Source of the DNA: Bacteroides faecichinchillae JCM 17102 | GTDB lineage: Bacteria > Bacteroidota > Bacteroidia > Bacteroidales > Bacteroidaceae | Length of the DNA: 32,229 nucleotides | Assembly (NCBI RefSeq): GCF_000614145.1 | Contig: NZ_BAKK01000046.1 | Coordinates: 1 to 32,229, forward strand | Direction: 5' to 3' | In this document: positions 7,713-17,493 of the stretch, piece after piece | How the letters are laid out: every line of letters begins with the position of its first letter | How positions within the stretch are numbered: the stretch's first letter is position 1 | The notes under the pieces: generated by a model | Told to the model about the DNA's origin: nothing | What the model saw: only the letters and a program-made list of their open reading frames with translations | Database searches by the model: none | Position numbers and translations under genes: made by a program

Positions 7713-10090
7713 ATGAAAAGACTTTCGGCACTCTTGTTACTTTTCTGCACAGCAATCAATCTACTTTCTGCCCAACCTATCCATCAGGTGAAAGGAACTG
7801 TGATTGACAAAAATAGTCGTGGGCCGTTGGAATTCATTAATGTAATGATCACTGGTTTGAATCTAGGTGCTGTCACCGATGCAGAAGGACATTTCACCAT
7901 TGAGAAAGTTCCACCGGGTATCTATCGTTTACAAGCTACCGCAATCGGATACAAAAGTGTAACGACTCCTGAATATATCTTATCAACCAAAAATCTGAAT
8001 ATCTCTATAGAGATGGAAGAGAATCTGACCGAACTCGATGGAGTAACAGTCACTACATCACCTTTCCGACGTGATGTGGAAAGCCCTGTCAGCCTACGAA
8101 TCATTGGTTTACAGGAAATAGAAAAAAGTCCGGGAGCCAATCGGGATATTTCCCGAATCGTTCAATCTTATCCGGGAGTTTCTTTCTCGCCGATAGGTTA
8201 TCGCAATGACCTGATTGTACGTGGCGGATCTCCGTCCGAGAACCGTTTCTATCTTGATGGAGTAGAAATTCCCAATATCAATCATTTCAGTACGCAAGGA
8301 GCTTCCGGTGGTCCGGTAGGTATTTTAAATGCAGACTTGATTCGTGAAGTAAATTTCTATACCGGTGCCTTCCCTGCCGATAAAGGAAATGCCCTCAGCT
8401 CGGTGCTCGATTTTAAATTACGGGATGGCGACATGGAACGTAATTCTGTGAAAGCCACTCTCGGGCTTCCGAAGTCTCTTTAGCCTCCAACGGTCATCTT
8501 GGCAAAAAAACATCGTATCTGGTATCAGTACGACAATCTTACCTGCAATTTCTGTTTGATATGTTAGGACTCCCTTTCCTACCAACTTTTACTGATGCAC
8601 AATTCAAGATAAAAACCCGGTTTAATGCTCAAAATGAACTAATTGTGTTAGGATTAGGTGGAATCGATAAGATGAAGTTAAATACCAAGGCAGATAATGA
8701 GGATAACGAATACATTTTGAGTTATCTTCCCAAAATAGAACAAAGTACTTTCACTTTAGGAACTGTTTACCGTCATTATGCGGGTGCACATATACAATCG
8801 GTCGTAGTGAGTCATAGTTACATGAATAACCGTAATACCAAATATCTTCAAAATGATGAAAGTAATCCGGATAATTTAATGCTCCGACTGCGTTCTACTG
8901 AACAAGAAACTAAATTACGTTTCGAAAATAGTTCATCCTTTGGCAACTGGAGAATTAAACTTGGTGTTAATTTGGATTATAGCCAATATACTAACACTAC
9001 TTTCCAACAAGTATATATCGATCGTGCACAAACGTTCGATTATCATACATATCTAGGAATAATGCGTTGGGGAATTTTCGGAACCTTTAATTACACTTCA
9101 ACAGATGATCATTTCACAGCTTCTTTAGGATTAAGAACTGACGCTAATAATTATTCGTCAGCAATGAAAGATCTCTCCAATCAGTTATCGCCCCGTTTGT
9201 CTCTCTCCTATCAATTGACCGATCATTGGGCTTTAAGTGGAAATGCCGGACTCTATTACCAGCTTCCTCCTTACACCGCTCTTGGTTTTAAGAACAGCAA
9301 TGGACAATTTGCCAATAAATATACACTTCAACACATGAAAGTCAGCCAGCAAAGCCTGGGAATCACCTGGCGAAAGGGAGACACTTTTGAAGCTTCCCTC
9401 GAAGGATTCTATAAAAATTATGATAAAATCCCACTTTCAATAGTAGATAATATTCCCTTGGCCTGTAAAGGAAACGATTATGGTGTAATTGGTAACGAAC
9501 TTCTGACTTCTACTGCCCAAGGGCGTTCATACGGAGCAGAGCTATTAATAAAATGGTTAATCGCACAAAAATTGAATTTAGCCTCATCCCTCACTCTCTT
9601 TAAAAGTGAATATCGTAACAGTAAAGAAAGTGAATACATTGCATCTGCATGGGACAATCGCTTCATCTTTAACCTACGAGGTACTTACTACTTTCCTCAC
9701 CAATGGAGTTTTGGTATGAAAGTAAGTTGCATTGGCGGAACTCCCTATACTTCATACGATGCTGACAAATCATCACTGGTAACTGCCTGGAATGCCCAAG
9801 GTAAACCTTATTATGACTATAACCAATATAATAAGGAACGATTACCCGCCTTCACTCAAGTAGATATTCGTATAGACAAAACATTCTATCTGAAACGTTG
9901 TATGCTGGGTTTCTATATTGATCTGCAAAATATCACAGCCAGCAAATTGAAACAAGCAGATGTGCTGATGAGTACTGGAAAGATAGCGAATCCCGAGGCT
10001 CCCGTAAATGAGCAACGTTACATCATGAAAGCCATCAAACAAGAAAGTGGCACATTATTACCTACTTTGGGTATTACTTTTGAATATTAA
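7713..10090 (+). pseudogene. TonB-dependent outer-membrane receptor, one frameshift near 8465
   Basis: An outer-membrane importer of about 790 residues once restored. Order: signal peptide ending LLSAQ; a carboxypeptidase-regulatory-like domain (VKGTVIDKNSRGPLEFINV to about residue 105); a plug domain with the TonB-receptor signature (LIVRGGSPSENRFYLDGVEIP); then a 22-strand-type barrel ending in the aromatic TLGITFEY. The first frame ends at 8483 with GLPKSL. Adding one G to the run at 8463-8465 gives GASEVSLASNGHLG and joins exactly the frame that runs to 10090. No SusD partner follows, so it is not a SusC of a standard glycan locus; the ligand is unknown. The M48 gene starts 40 bases downstream and is probably cotranscribed. 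Either a true one-base deletion or a read error. Confidence 0.82.
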
Positions 10091-10130
10091 TGCGACTATA
10101 CATATATTACAAATCAAAAAATCACTAAAA

Positions 10131-10906
10131 ATGAAAAAACAAATTGCACTACTGACCCTGTTACTCCTGAGCTTGAATAGTTTTGAAGCAGCCGCCCAAT
10201 TTAAGAAAATTGGCAAAGCACTCCAAGCTGGAAAAGACGCTGTACAAGCAATTACTTTATCAGATGCGGATCTTATCAAAATAAGCAAAGAATATATGGT
10301 ATGGATGGATTCTATAAATAAGCTGACAAAACCAGACAGTGAATATGGTCAACGATTGGAGAGACTTACCGGAAATATTAAAGAGGTAGATGGTTTACAA
10401 GTGAACTTCGGAGTATACGAAGTAGCAGATGTAAATGCCTTTGCTTGCGGAGACGGTAGTGTTCGGATTTGTGCCGGACTCATGGATGCCATGACAGATG
10501 AAGAAGTCATGGCAGTAGTAGGTCACGAAATCGGTCATGTAATTCACACTGATTCCAAAGATGCTATGAAGAATGCGTATATTCGTTCTGCCGTAAAAAA
10601 TGCAGCAGGCATAATTAGTGAAAAACTCGCCAAATTAACCGAATCTCAGCTAGGAACAATAGCTGATAATTTATCCAGTGCTCAGTTTTCTCAGAAGCAA
10701 GAAAATGAAGCTGACGACTACGGCGTTGAATTTTGTGTAAAGAACAATATCGACCTTATGCCATGTCCAAGGCACTAACCAAATTGGAAGAACTGTCTGC
10801 TGGTGCTCCCAAAGCTTCCTATTTGCAAAAGATGTTTTCTTCTCATCCGGACACCATGAAACGTATAGAACGAGCAAAGGCAAAAGCTGCTACTTACGCC
10901 AAGTAA
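10131..10906 (+). pseudogene. M48-family metalloprotease, one frameshift near 10754
   Basis: A secreted zinc protease of the M48 type. Signal peptide at residues 1-22 (ending AAAQ) from the ATG at 10131. The zinc motif is HEIGH (in VGHEIGHVIH) and the third ligand lies in ENEADDYG, as in BepA/Oma1-like periplasmic proteases that act in outer-membrane protein quality control. The literal frame ends at 10778 (MPCPRH). Adding one C to the CC at 10754-10755 gives NNIDPYAMSKALTKLEEL and continues to TAA at 10904-10906, with the usual SSHPDTMKRIE segment near the C-terminus. It lies directly behind the TonB receptor, consistent with a shared transcript. All catalytic residues lie before the break. 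Confidence 0.8.
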
Positions 10907-10941
10907 TATATCAAAATAGTCATCAATAGAGTTTCTGTCAT

Positions 10942-10981
10942 GCGAAGAGTAATGTAGCATCTCTTCTTCGCTTTAATATCA
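10942..10981 (+). terminator. Weak hairpin after the M48 gene
   Basis: GCGAAGA (10942-10948) pairs with TCTTCGC (10975-10981), followed by TTTAAT. The loop is long and there is no full T run, so termination is only possible. The rest of 10907-11200 shows no gene. Confidence 0.3.
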
Positions 10982-11200
10982 AGAGAAAGGAAACCTTCAC
11001 TTACGTTCTGGCTGATGGAGACTTTCGTATATTTCCAATAAATCAGGATGCATTACTTAATAAAGTTTCTATTATATCAAGAAGTATTTGTCAAAAGGTT
11101 CAACAGCCGTATTATTAAAAATTCATTAATATAACGGTACATATTTGTATCTTGTCATGATTTCATGTAAATTCGGCGCATTAACCATTTAACTCCATTT

Positions 11201-11912
11201 ATGGAATTTTTAATCATTATTCTTTTACTCGTACTTAATGGTATCTTTGCCATGTACGAAATAGCCTTAGTATCTTCAAGTAAAGCTCGTCTTGAAACCC
11301 TCGCTAGTAGAGGAAACAAATCTGCCCGCGGTGTTTTAAAACAATTAGAAGAACCCGAAAAGTTCTTATCTACAATTCAGATTGGTATTACTCTTATCGG
11401 TATTGTATCCGGTGCCTATGGTGGCGTAGCCATTGCAGACGATCTTGTGCCTCTCTTTTCAATAATTCCCGGAGCAGAGGCATATGCCCGCAACCTGGCA
11501 ATGGTTACTACAGTGGCTATCATTACTTACCTATCACTCATCATTGGCGAACTAGTTCCCAAATCAATTGCCCTCAGCAATCCGGAACGCTATGCAACAT
11601 TATTCAGCCCGGTCATGATACTGCTAACAAAAGTATCTTACCCGTTTGTCTGGTTACTCAGTGTATCGACCCGTTTGCTGAACAAAATCATCGGTGTTAA
11701 GAACGAAGAACGCCCAATGACACAGGAAGAAATCAAAATGATCCTCCACCAAAGTTCTGAACAAGGAGTGATTGACAAAGAAGAGACAGAAATGTTGCGT
11801 GATGTATTTCGTTTCTCGGACAAACGTGCTAATGAATTAATGACCCATCGCAGAGATTTAGTCATACTTCATCCCGATGATTCTCAGGAGAAAGTAATGA
11901 AAACCATCGAAG
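11201..11912 (+). pseudogene. CNNM/CBS/CorC membrane protein, 5' part (split by insertion)
   Basis: The 5' 237 codons of a gene for a four-helix membrane protein of the CNNM (DUF21) family, called hemolysin-related or CorC-like, thought to act in Mg2+/Co2+ transport. Seen: hydrophobic start (MEFLIIILLLVLNGIFAMYE), the conserved EIALVSSSKARLE, SLIIGELVPKSIAL in the membrane domain, then an acidic linker (TQEEIKMIL, GVIDKEETEML) and the first CBS domain (MTHRRDLVILHPDDS). The frame leaves host sequence at CGAAG (11908-11912) and hits a stop five bases later in the inserted DNA. The remainder is at 21741-22324; joining the two gives 1296 bases, exactly 432 codons. The truncated product keeps its membrane domain but lacks most of the CBS pair and all of the CorC domain. 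Confidence 0.9.
11908..11912. repeat. attL core repeat CGAAG
   Basis: Host reads ATCGAAG up to here, then element sequence TATAGG begins. The same five bases occur at 21736-21740, before host sequence AAGAGC. The pre-insertion site is inferred as ATCGAAGAAGAGC. Confidence 0.8.
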
Positions 11913-12026
11913 TATAGGCTTATTACAAGGAAAGAATAATCGTATAAAAAGAAATAAAAGTGGTAGAATATATTGTAGATTAGTGCTTTATCCACCTTTC
12001 CGATTTTATCTAAGAAATCATATCAA

Positions 12027-12067
12027 GCAACAGTTTTAATGATATTTTGTTGCGTATTTGTTGCGTA
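12027..12067 (+). repeat. Left arm-type repeat (likely integrase sites)
   Basis: Contains GCAACA, then ATGATATTTT, TGTTGCGTA and TTTGTTGCGTA. It is nearly the same as 21635-21674 at the other end, in the same orientation. Such short TGTTGCGTA-like copies near both ends are what arm-binding sites of a tyrosine integrase look like. It overlaps the candidate promoter of the integrase genes. Confidence 0.65.
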
Positions 12068-12091
12068 TCACGGAAAATTTTGGTAATTTTG
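12060..12091 (+). promoter_or_regulatory. Candidate promoter for the integrase pair
   Basis: GTTG (12060-12063), 20 bases, then TAATTTTG (12084-12091), which fits the Bacteroides -7 consensus. The -33 part lies in the arm-type repeat, so bound integrase could block its own transcription. Translation starts at 12151 behind a good AAGGAG. Confidence 0.45.
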
Positions 12092-12150
12092 CAGCGTAAA
12101 AACAGGAATAAATCTGCCTGTGAAAAGAAAAATATAAGAAAAGGAGAATC

Positions 12151-13344
12151 ATGGCACGACCGAAGAAAGTACAAAAGGTGAAAGAACCTGTCCGCATCCG
12201 TCAGCGAAAGTTGGCTAACGGAAACATGAGCTTGTATCTCGATGTCTATGTAAAGGGGGTACGCAAGGTTGAATCTCTCGGATTGTACCTTGTTCCCGAA
12301 TCGACACCGATAGACCGCCAGCAGAACAACCATGTAAGGCAGGTTGCTGAGAAAATCAAAGCCGAGCGCATCCTTGCACTGCAGAACCACGGTGTGCGCC
12401 AGTGGGACAAGGTGAAACGGTCGTGTATAACGCTTGTGGATTTCCTTAAGGAGTATGAGCAGGAGAAATTCGGTTTTTCTACATCCACCCTCAAAGGCAG
12501 ACGTGACCTGCGGCTGAAAATCGAAACGTATCTAAAAGAAGCCAACTGCCCGGATATTGTCTTGGCAAACGTGGATGTGGATTTCTGCCGTGGCTTCATC
12601 GACTTTCTGCGCTATGCGAAGAACGGGGTGCGTAAGGATGGCAGTGTCATCAGTAACGGTGCGGCGCATCACCATCAGGCAGTTCTGAACGGTGCGCTGA
12701 ACAAAGCCGTGCGTGACGGCATACTGTCGGCAAATCCGCTGAAGTCCATCAGTTCAAAAGAGAAGTATCAACCTACCGAAAGCATGAGGGAATATCTCAC
12801 GTTGGAGGAAATGAAAGCGGCGATGGCTGCGCCCTGCCCCCATGAGGACGTGAAACGTGCCTTCCTGTTCTCCTGCTTCACCGGACTCCGCCTTAGCGAT
12901 GTGCGGTCACTGACATGGGGAAAGATTGTCAAAGCCCCCGATGGCAAGACCTTATATGTAAGGATAAAGATGCAGAAGACCCAAAAGCTGGTAAACGTGC
13001 CGTTGTCAAAAGAGGCTGTCGATTGCCTGAATCCAAAAGAAAATCCCGAAGAACCGATTTTCACCTTGCCGACTGGAGCATCGAACATTGAACGCAACAT
13101 AGAGAAGTGGATGCAGAACGCACAGATAACCAAACACATAACCTACCATTGCAGCAGGCACACCTGCGCAACCATGCTACTGACACTCGGTGCGGACATA
13201 TACACCACATCGAAGCTGCTCGGTCATGCCAACGTGAACACGACCGCCATCTATGCAAAGATTGTGGATCAAAAGAAAGTGGAAACGGTTAATCTTGTGG
13301 ATGACTTCTTTTCAAAACAACCACAAACGGAGGGAAACAGATGA
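12151..13344 (+). CDS. Tyrosine recombinase / integrase 1
   Basis: A 397-residue phage-type integrase. An N-terminal arm-binding region (residues 1-70) is followed by a SAM-like core-binding domain (about 90-195) and the catalytic domain (about 215-390). Catalytic residues: Arg247 in CFTGLRLSD, probable Lys276 in the beta hairpin (KMQKTQK), His333 and Arg336 in YHCSRH, His359 in LLGHANVNTT and nucleophile Tyr368. All are present, so it should be active in cutting and joining the att sites. The ATG at 12151 follows AAGGAG at a good distance. Its stop overlaps the start of the second recombinase (ATGA), implying coupled translation and joint function. Codon use is more GC-rich than that of the split host gene. 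Confidence 0.93.
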   Translation: MARPKKVQKVKEPVRIRQRKLANGNMSLYLDVYVKGVRKVESLGLYLVPESTPIDRQQNNHVRQVAEKIKAERILALQNHGVRQWDKVKRSCITLVDFLKEYEQEKFGFSTSTLKGRRDLRLKIETYLKEANCPDIVLANVDVDFCRGFIDFLRYAKNGVRKDGSVISNGAAHHHQAVLNGALNKAVRDGILSANPLKSISSKEKYQPTESMREYLTLEEMKAAMAAPCPHEDVKRAFLFSCFTGLRLSDVRSLTWGKIVKAPDGKTLYVRIKMQKTQKLVNVPLSKEAVDCLNPKENPEEPIFTLPTGASNIERNIEKWMQNAQITKHITYHCSRHTCATMLLTLGADIYTTSKLLGHANVNTTAIYAKIVDQKKVETVNLVDDFFSKQPQTEGNR

Positions 13345-14501
13345 AAATAACGATACGGACACGGACATTGAAAACGGGAAGCCGCTCTATATACCTCGAT
13401 TTCTATGAGAAGGGGAAAAGGTGGAGCGAGTACCTGAACCTGTTTCTTGTGCCGGATGATGCACCCGATGCAAGACGGCTCAACGAGGCGGCTATGGCAA
13501 AGGCGAATGAGATAAAGTCAAAGCGGATGCTCGGCATTGACGAGGACGAAACGGAGGCAGACAACGGCAATTCAAAACAACTGCCCAAACGTATTTTTGT
13601 GGATTGGCTTGACAGCCATATCGAAGGGATTAGACGCAATCCGTCCTATTCTCCGGCAACGTACCGTAACTACCGCTCCTGTGTCAATATAATAAAGGAG
13701 TATTTGAAATACCACCGCAGACCCCGTTTCCTGATGTCGAAAATCGACAAGAAGTTTATTGTGGGACTGCTTGACTTCATGAAGAACACCTACAAGAACA
13801 CCAAATCGCCCGACAATCCAAAGGATATGTCACTCCACACGCTGCATCTGCATCAGAGTACACTGGTACGAATGCTCAATGCTGCGGTAAAAGAGGGAGT
13901 GATGGATAAAAATCCTTTCTATGCATTGGGCAGGCACGAGCGGATAGCCAAACAACAGTCTGAAAGGGAGTATCTCACGAAAGAGGAACTGCTTGCGCTT
14001 ATTGAGGCTCCGACTACCAATGAGACCACCAAACGGGCTTTCCTGTTCTGCTGCTTTACCGGATTGCGGTACAGCGATGTTTCCGCACTGACATGGCGGA
14101 ATATAAAACAGATCAATGATGGACTGGTTGTTTCAATTCAATCCATGCAAAAGACAGGGAAACAGGTAACGATACCCTTGAACCAGTCTGCTTTGAATTG
14201 GTTGCCGGATAGAAACGGCTGCAAGCCGGGAGAAAAGGTTTTTGACATGACCTGCCTTAGTGCCTGTGACAGATGTCTTAAAAAGATGGCTGTTGCTGCA
14301 GGGATAGAAAAGAATGTCAGTTTCCATACGAGTAGGCATTCAATGGCTACGCTGTCATTGGCTGCCGGGGGCGACTTATACACAGTCGGCAAGTTACTCG
14401 GACATACAAGCATAAACTCTACACAAGTCTATGCCGATGTAGTTATGGGAACTAAAATTGAGGCGGTAAACCGGATTTCGAAATATTTTCAAATCAAGTA
14501 A
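13341..14501 (+). CDS. Tyrosine recombinase / integrase 2
   Basis: A 386-residue paralogue of the upstream recombinase, sharing the same opening pattern (SRSIYLDFYEKGKRWSEYL) and catalytic segments. Catalytic residues: Arg243 in CFTGLRYSD, probable Lys271 in MQKTGKQ, His329 and Arg332 in FHTSRH, His355 in LLGHTSINST and Tyr364. Both proteins therefore look competent. Two coupled recombinases suggest that they form a mixed tetramer, each acting on one strand pair or one side, as in XerC/XerD, or that one is for integration and one for excision; the sequence cannot decide. The start overlaps the preceding stop. A strong terminator follows at 14535. Confidence 0.92.
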   Translation: MKITIRTRTLKTGSRSIYLDFYEKGKRWSEYLNLFLVPDDAPDARRLNEAAMAKANEIKSKRMLGIDEDETEADNGNSKQLPKRIFVDWLDSHIEGIRRNPSYSPATYRNYRSCVNIIKEYLKYHRRPRFLMSKIDKKFIVGLLDFMKNTYKNTKSPDNPKDMSLHTLHLHQSTLVRMLNAAVKEGVMDKNPFYALGRHERIAKQQSEREYLTKEELLALIEAPTTNETTKRAFLFCCFTGLRYSDVSALTWRNIKQINDGLVVSIQSMQKTGKQVTIPLNQSALNWLPDRNGCKPGEKVFDMTCLSACDRCLKKMAVAAGIEKNVSFHTSRHSMATLSLAAGGDLYTVGKLLGHTSINSTQVYADVVMGTKIEAVNRISKYFQIK

Positions 14502-14534
14502 CATGAAATACTTTACCTATTAGAATTTAAGCAC

Positions 14535-14572
14535 AAAGAGCCATATCTGCAAATAATCAGATATGGCTCTTT
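14535..14572. terminator. Strong bidirectional terminator between integrase and cargo
   Basis: AAAGAGCCATATCTG (14535-14549) pairs perfectly with CAGATATGGCTCTTT (14558-14572) around an 8-base loop. It separates the + strand integrase pair from the - strand cargo operon and insulates both. Confidence 0.85.
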
Positions 14573-14601
14573 ATCTATTTTTAAATAGCATGTTCAATTT
14601 T

Positions 14602-16611
14602 TCATTTTTTGAAGGGGTATGAAATGTTGTCTTTTACTTCATATTTCCTCTCAAAGTTTGCTCCAGAAGCAGAAGAACGTGTAAATGTTCCATCAGGCAG
14701 ATTCAAAACTCCAATTGTTACTAATTGGTGATAACCTATCGAGCCTGTGAATGGTCCATAATTTTGACCATTTGCATTAATAGTTACGGTATAATTAGTA
14801 ACTGCTTGTGTTTCACTACCAAAATAGTGAACTTGTACCAAATAAGCTCCAGACGGTGCTTCTGTCCAACAAATATGTTCTGGTCCCGGACCTATAACAT
14901 CATCTCGATCTAGCCAGCCACCAGATTGAGAACGCATATTATAATAAGCGATTTCTTCTCCGTAAGGATCGGTAACATGTAAATCAATATCTGTATTTCC
15001 ACTCAATTTGTTCCAATCTAAACGTACTGTTAAATCTGCATTTTCTCGAATTCTTGCAGTAAAAAATACAGGTTCAGACACTTCAACTCCTGTAACCATA
15101 TCTACAATAACAGCTTTTACTTTTTGTTCGCCCTCTTTTCCTATAGTCCAGTATGTAGAAGCTAAATTTGATCCAGCTTCTGTACCTACAATTTCGCGGC
15201 TAACGCTACCGCCACCAGAAACCACTTCAAACTTAACTTTTTGATATGTACTTCTTTCCAATTCCGTTCCATCATCTGCAAAAACTTTTGTTGAAACAGT
15301 CAATGGAAGCAATAGGCGTTGTTCGGCAAATCCTTCTTGATCATCCCCGCTAATTTTTTCTATTTCCGTTTCTGTACATGAGGTGATGGAATAATTGTAA
15401 GAACACAAACAAAAATCAATAAAATAAGGTGCTGTAAATCCCAATACAGCACGAGACATTTCATTACTAAATCCTTTTAGGACATTATAAACGACATTTA
15501 TTTTTGTCAAAACAGCCCCAGCCATTTCCCATTTCATGCCTATGCCTATATTAATAGCAAGACCAGATACAGCCTTTAAAACATCTGTAAAATCAGTATC
15601 AGGATTTACCAACAAAGCACCTATTGCTCCTATTGCTGCTGCTGAATTTTCTAAAATGGCACCAGAATTATACAAGCCTACCATTGATAAAACATCTCCC
15701 CACATACGACGAGAAAAATCATTTATTGCTTTATCTGTAGTCCTATCAAGATAGAATCTATATTCTCCATCATTTGCGAGGGTAAACGTTTGTGGTTCAC
15801 CATATACTATATCCTCTTCTGTTGAAAAAAGATCTAAAAAGCCGTAAGCCTTATGCGATTCGATCAACTTGGAATCAATTAATCTTGCGCCATGATAAAC
15901 TTGGCATTCATATGTAGGTATCAAACCTTTATTTCTCACTATAACATCAATTCCGGATGTTTGCACGGAAACAGGATCTGGATTTATTCCAACAATATTA
16001 GATGCTCTAGTAAATATTGAACGACTATTGTGTTCTTCAATATTTATATTAGAACACACTTCTTCCAAAACATCATTAAGAGCAACCAATAATTCTGTGT
16101 TATTGTCATCAAAAATACTTTCTTGCCGATCAATTGTTTGCTTTACAATATCTAAATATGAATTATAAGCAACTGTAGATTTTATCAAGGCTTCTATCTT
16201 GTTAAAATCGTTTTTGGTTGTACCTACAAACAATGGATTTAATGTTGCTAAAGCCAATGCGGTCGTTTCTTCGTTGATGACAACCTTGTCATCTTTTGAG
16301 ATACATTTCCGAGACAAAAGAATTATGTTTTCGTTTGCATCCGTTACAAAATACAATTGCGGTAAATCATTATAGACAGATTGTATCTCACACTCCGTTT
16401 CTGAAACAGGTGTTGTTTCTAAGAGGGTATTGATAGAAAACTTGCCTTCTGAAGTATTTAAGGCCGAAGTGGCAACTTCTATTTTTACTTTTGTTGTTGA
16501 ATTTTCCTTCATATCAGAAGGAGTACCAATGGTTTCATCAATGACATTGGTATTGCATGCGGTCACAAACAATAGAACCACAAGAGCTTGAAACAATTTC
16601 ATAAATTTCAT
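14602..16611 (-). CDS. Cargo lipoprotein with C-terminal YfaP/DUF2135-like domain
   Basis: A 669-residue lipoprotein (lipobox FVTAC, Cys19), function unknown. Residues about 30-190 form an N-terminal region with INEETTALALATLNPLF. Residues about 270-400 contain hydrophobic Ala/Gly-rich helices (AAAIGAIGALLV). About 430-530 look like an Ig/Big-type beta domain (LTVSTKVFADDGTELERS). About 535-640 match the YfaP/DUF2135 pattern: LDWNKLSGNTDIDLHVTDP, SGGWLDRDD, then GPEHICW and GAYLVQVHYF. The domain calls are from memory of these families. It is AT-rich compared with the mobilization and integrase genes, which marks it as separately acquired cargo. It follows the outer-membrane-like gene by four bases, so they form one operon and probably one surface complex. 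Confidence 0.75.
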   Translation of the reverse strand: MKFMKLFQALVVLLFVTACNTNVIDETIGTPSDMKENSTTKVKIEVATSALNTSEGKFSINTLLETTPVSETECEIQSVYNDLPQLYFVTDANENIILLSRKCISKDDKVVINEETTALALATLNPLFVGTTKNDFNKIEALIKSTVAYNSYLDIVKQTIDRQESIFDDNNTELLVALNDVLEEVCSNINIEEHNSRSIFTRASNIVGINPDPVSVQTSGIDVIVRNKGLIPTYECQVYHGARLIDSKLIESHKAYGFLDLFSTEEDIVYGEPQTFTLANDGEYRFYLDRTTDKAINDFSRRMWGDVLSMVGLYNSGAILENSAAAIGAIGALLVNPDTDFTDVLKAVSGLAINIGIGMKWEMAGAVLTKINVVYNVLKGFSNEMSRAVLGFTAPYFIDFCLCSYNYSITSCTETEIEKISGDDQEGFAEQRLLLPLTVSTKVFADDGTELERSTYQKVKFEVVSGGGSVSREIVGTEAGSNLASTYWTIGKEGEQKVKAVIVDMVTGVEVSEPVFFTARIRENADLTVRLDWNKLSGNTDIDLHVTDPYGEEIAYYNMRSQSGGWLDRDDVIGPGPEHICWTEAPSGAYLVQVHYFGSETQAVTNYTVTINANGQNYGPFTGSIGYHQLVTIGVLNLPDGTFTRSSASGANFERKYEVKDNISYPFKK

Positions 16612-16615
16612 TATG

Positions 16616-17245
16616 CTAGAATTTAAATGTTAAAAATGCTCTAAAACCATTTGTATTTACAGGAACTTTACCTGATAATTCGCTGTCGCCTATAGGCAGT
16701 ATATTATCGAATTTTCCATTTCCAAAACGAGTTTCTATGCCAAGACCGATTATGTCGTATGAGACAGAACATCCTCCGACCCAATATGAGGCATAAGCAC
16801 CTCCAAACTTTTCATTCGCATAATAGCAAGAATACGAAGGCGCATAACGAAAATATCCTAAGATGCTAAGCTTGGATATAGGATTTATTGTTATCGATGG
16901 GCCTACCTGCATAGCAAACTCTGCTTCATGAATTTGATATTTTTTTTCATCCCAATAAGTGATATATTTAACATCATAATTGGTGTAAGTCAAATCAATC
17001 CAAGTTGCATCTATTCCAAATTTCATCAAATTTGCCACTGCTTTTTTGTGTAAGTAGAATGTTTTTCCAAGAGTAAATGATGCCCCATAATTACTTTTAA
17101 GTTTAGGCATGCCATCCTGCTCCATGGTTGTATTGACAAAACCAATGTTAAAGTACTTTCTTTTCCAATGCCCATTATCGGATTGACCATGAGCATAAAT
17201 AGGAGAAAGTAGCAAGAGCAAAAAAAGGAACTTAATCTTTCTCAT
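16616..17245 (-). CDS. Cargo outer-membrane-like beta-barrel protein
   Basis: A 209-residue exported protein of unknown function. The signal peptide is residues 1-20 (LLLLLLSPIYAHGQ). The mature part alternates polar and hydrophobic residues with many Tyr and Gly (FNIGFVNTTM, YASYWVGGCSVSYDIIGLGI) and ends in FLTFKF, with the C-terminal Phe expected of a BAM substrate. An 8- to 10-strand barrel is likely. It is the first gene of the cargo operon, four bases before the lipoprotein gene, and is preceded by a long structured leader. AT-rich like its partner. An outer-membrane anchor or channel for the lipoprotein, or a surface exclusion or phage-resistance function, are all possible; none is shown by sequence. 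Confidence 0.72.
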   Translation of the reverse strand: MRKIKFLFLLLLLSPIYAHGQSDNGHWKRKYFNIGFVNTTMEQDGMPKLKSNYGASFTLGKTFYLHKKAVANLMKFGIDATWIDLTYTNYDVKYITYWDEKKYQIHEAEFAMQVGPSITINPISKLSILGYFRYAPSYSCYYANEKFGGAYASYWVGGCSVSYDIIGLGIETRFGNGKFDNILPIGDSELSGKVPVNTNGFRAFLTFKF

Positions 17246-17311
17246 ACTTGTTTTTGTGGCCTCACAGTCCCTTTTCCGCCATTTTAATTAAATGTTTATG
17301 TAAACGTAGAA

Positions 17312-17456
17312 GCGTGGAACTGTATGCCACGTCCTTGTGTACTGGTGCTAGGAAACCATGTGAACAGATGTGGGAATAACAGCCCCACGCTATATGCGTG
17401 GAGACCATTACACCTTCTCCTGTTCAACGTGTGGAAGTTTCCTAGGCTTTGTACAC
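17312..17456 (-). promoter_or_regulatory. Highly structured leader RNA of the cargo operon
   Basis: A nested fold can be drawn directly. GTGTAC (17337-17342) pairs with GTACAC (17451-17456), and CTAGGAAAC (17348-17356) with GTTTCCTAG (17437-17445). A stem with one bulge contains GAACAG (17362-17367) with CTGTTC (17420-17425). At its tip, CCACGC (17385-17390) pairs with GCGTGG (17396-17401). A separate hairpin CGTGG/CCACG lies at 17313-17331, between this fold and the cargo start codon. With a -7 box at 17522 the transcript would carry all of this as a leader of about 270 bases. It may be a riboswitch-like leader, a protein-binding leader or an independent small RNA. I do not match it to a known family. 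Confidence 0.55.
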
Positions 17457-17493
17457 GCAGGATGAAGACATAACGCCTCTTATTTTAATTTAA

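Noticed and set aside
8463..8465. Phase-variable homopolymer switch in the TonB receptor
   Set aside because: The G run is three to four bases, too short for useful slipped-strand variation, and similar breaks occur in unrelated genes nearby.
17312..17456. Retron or group II intron RNA
   Set aside because: No reverse transcriptase gene lies in the element, and no recognisable intron domain V was found.
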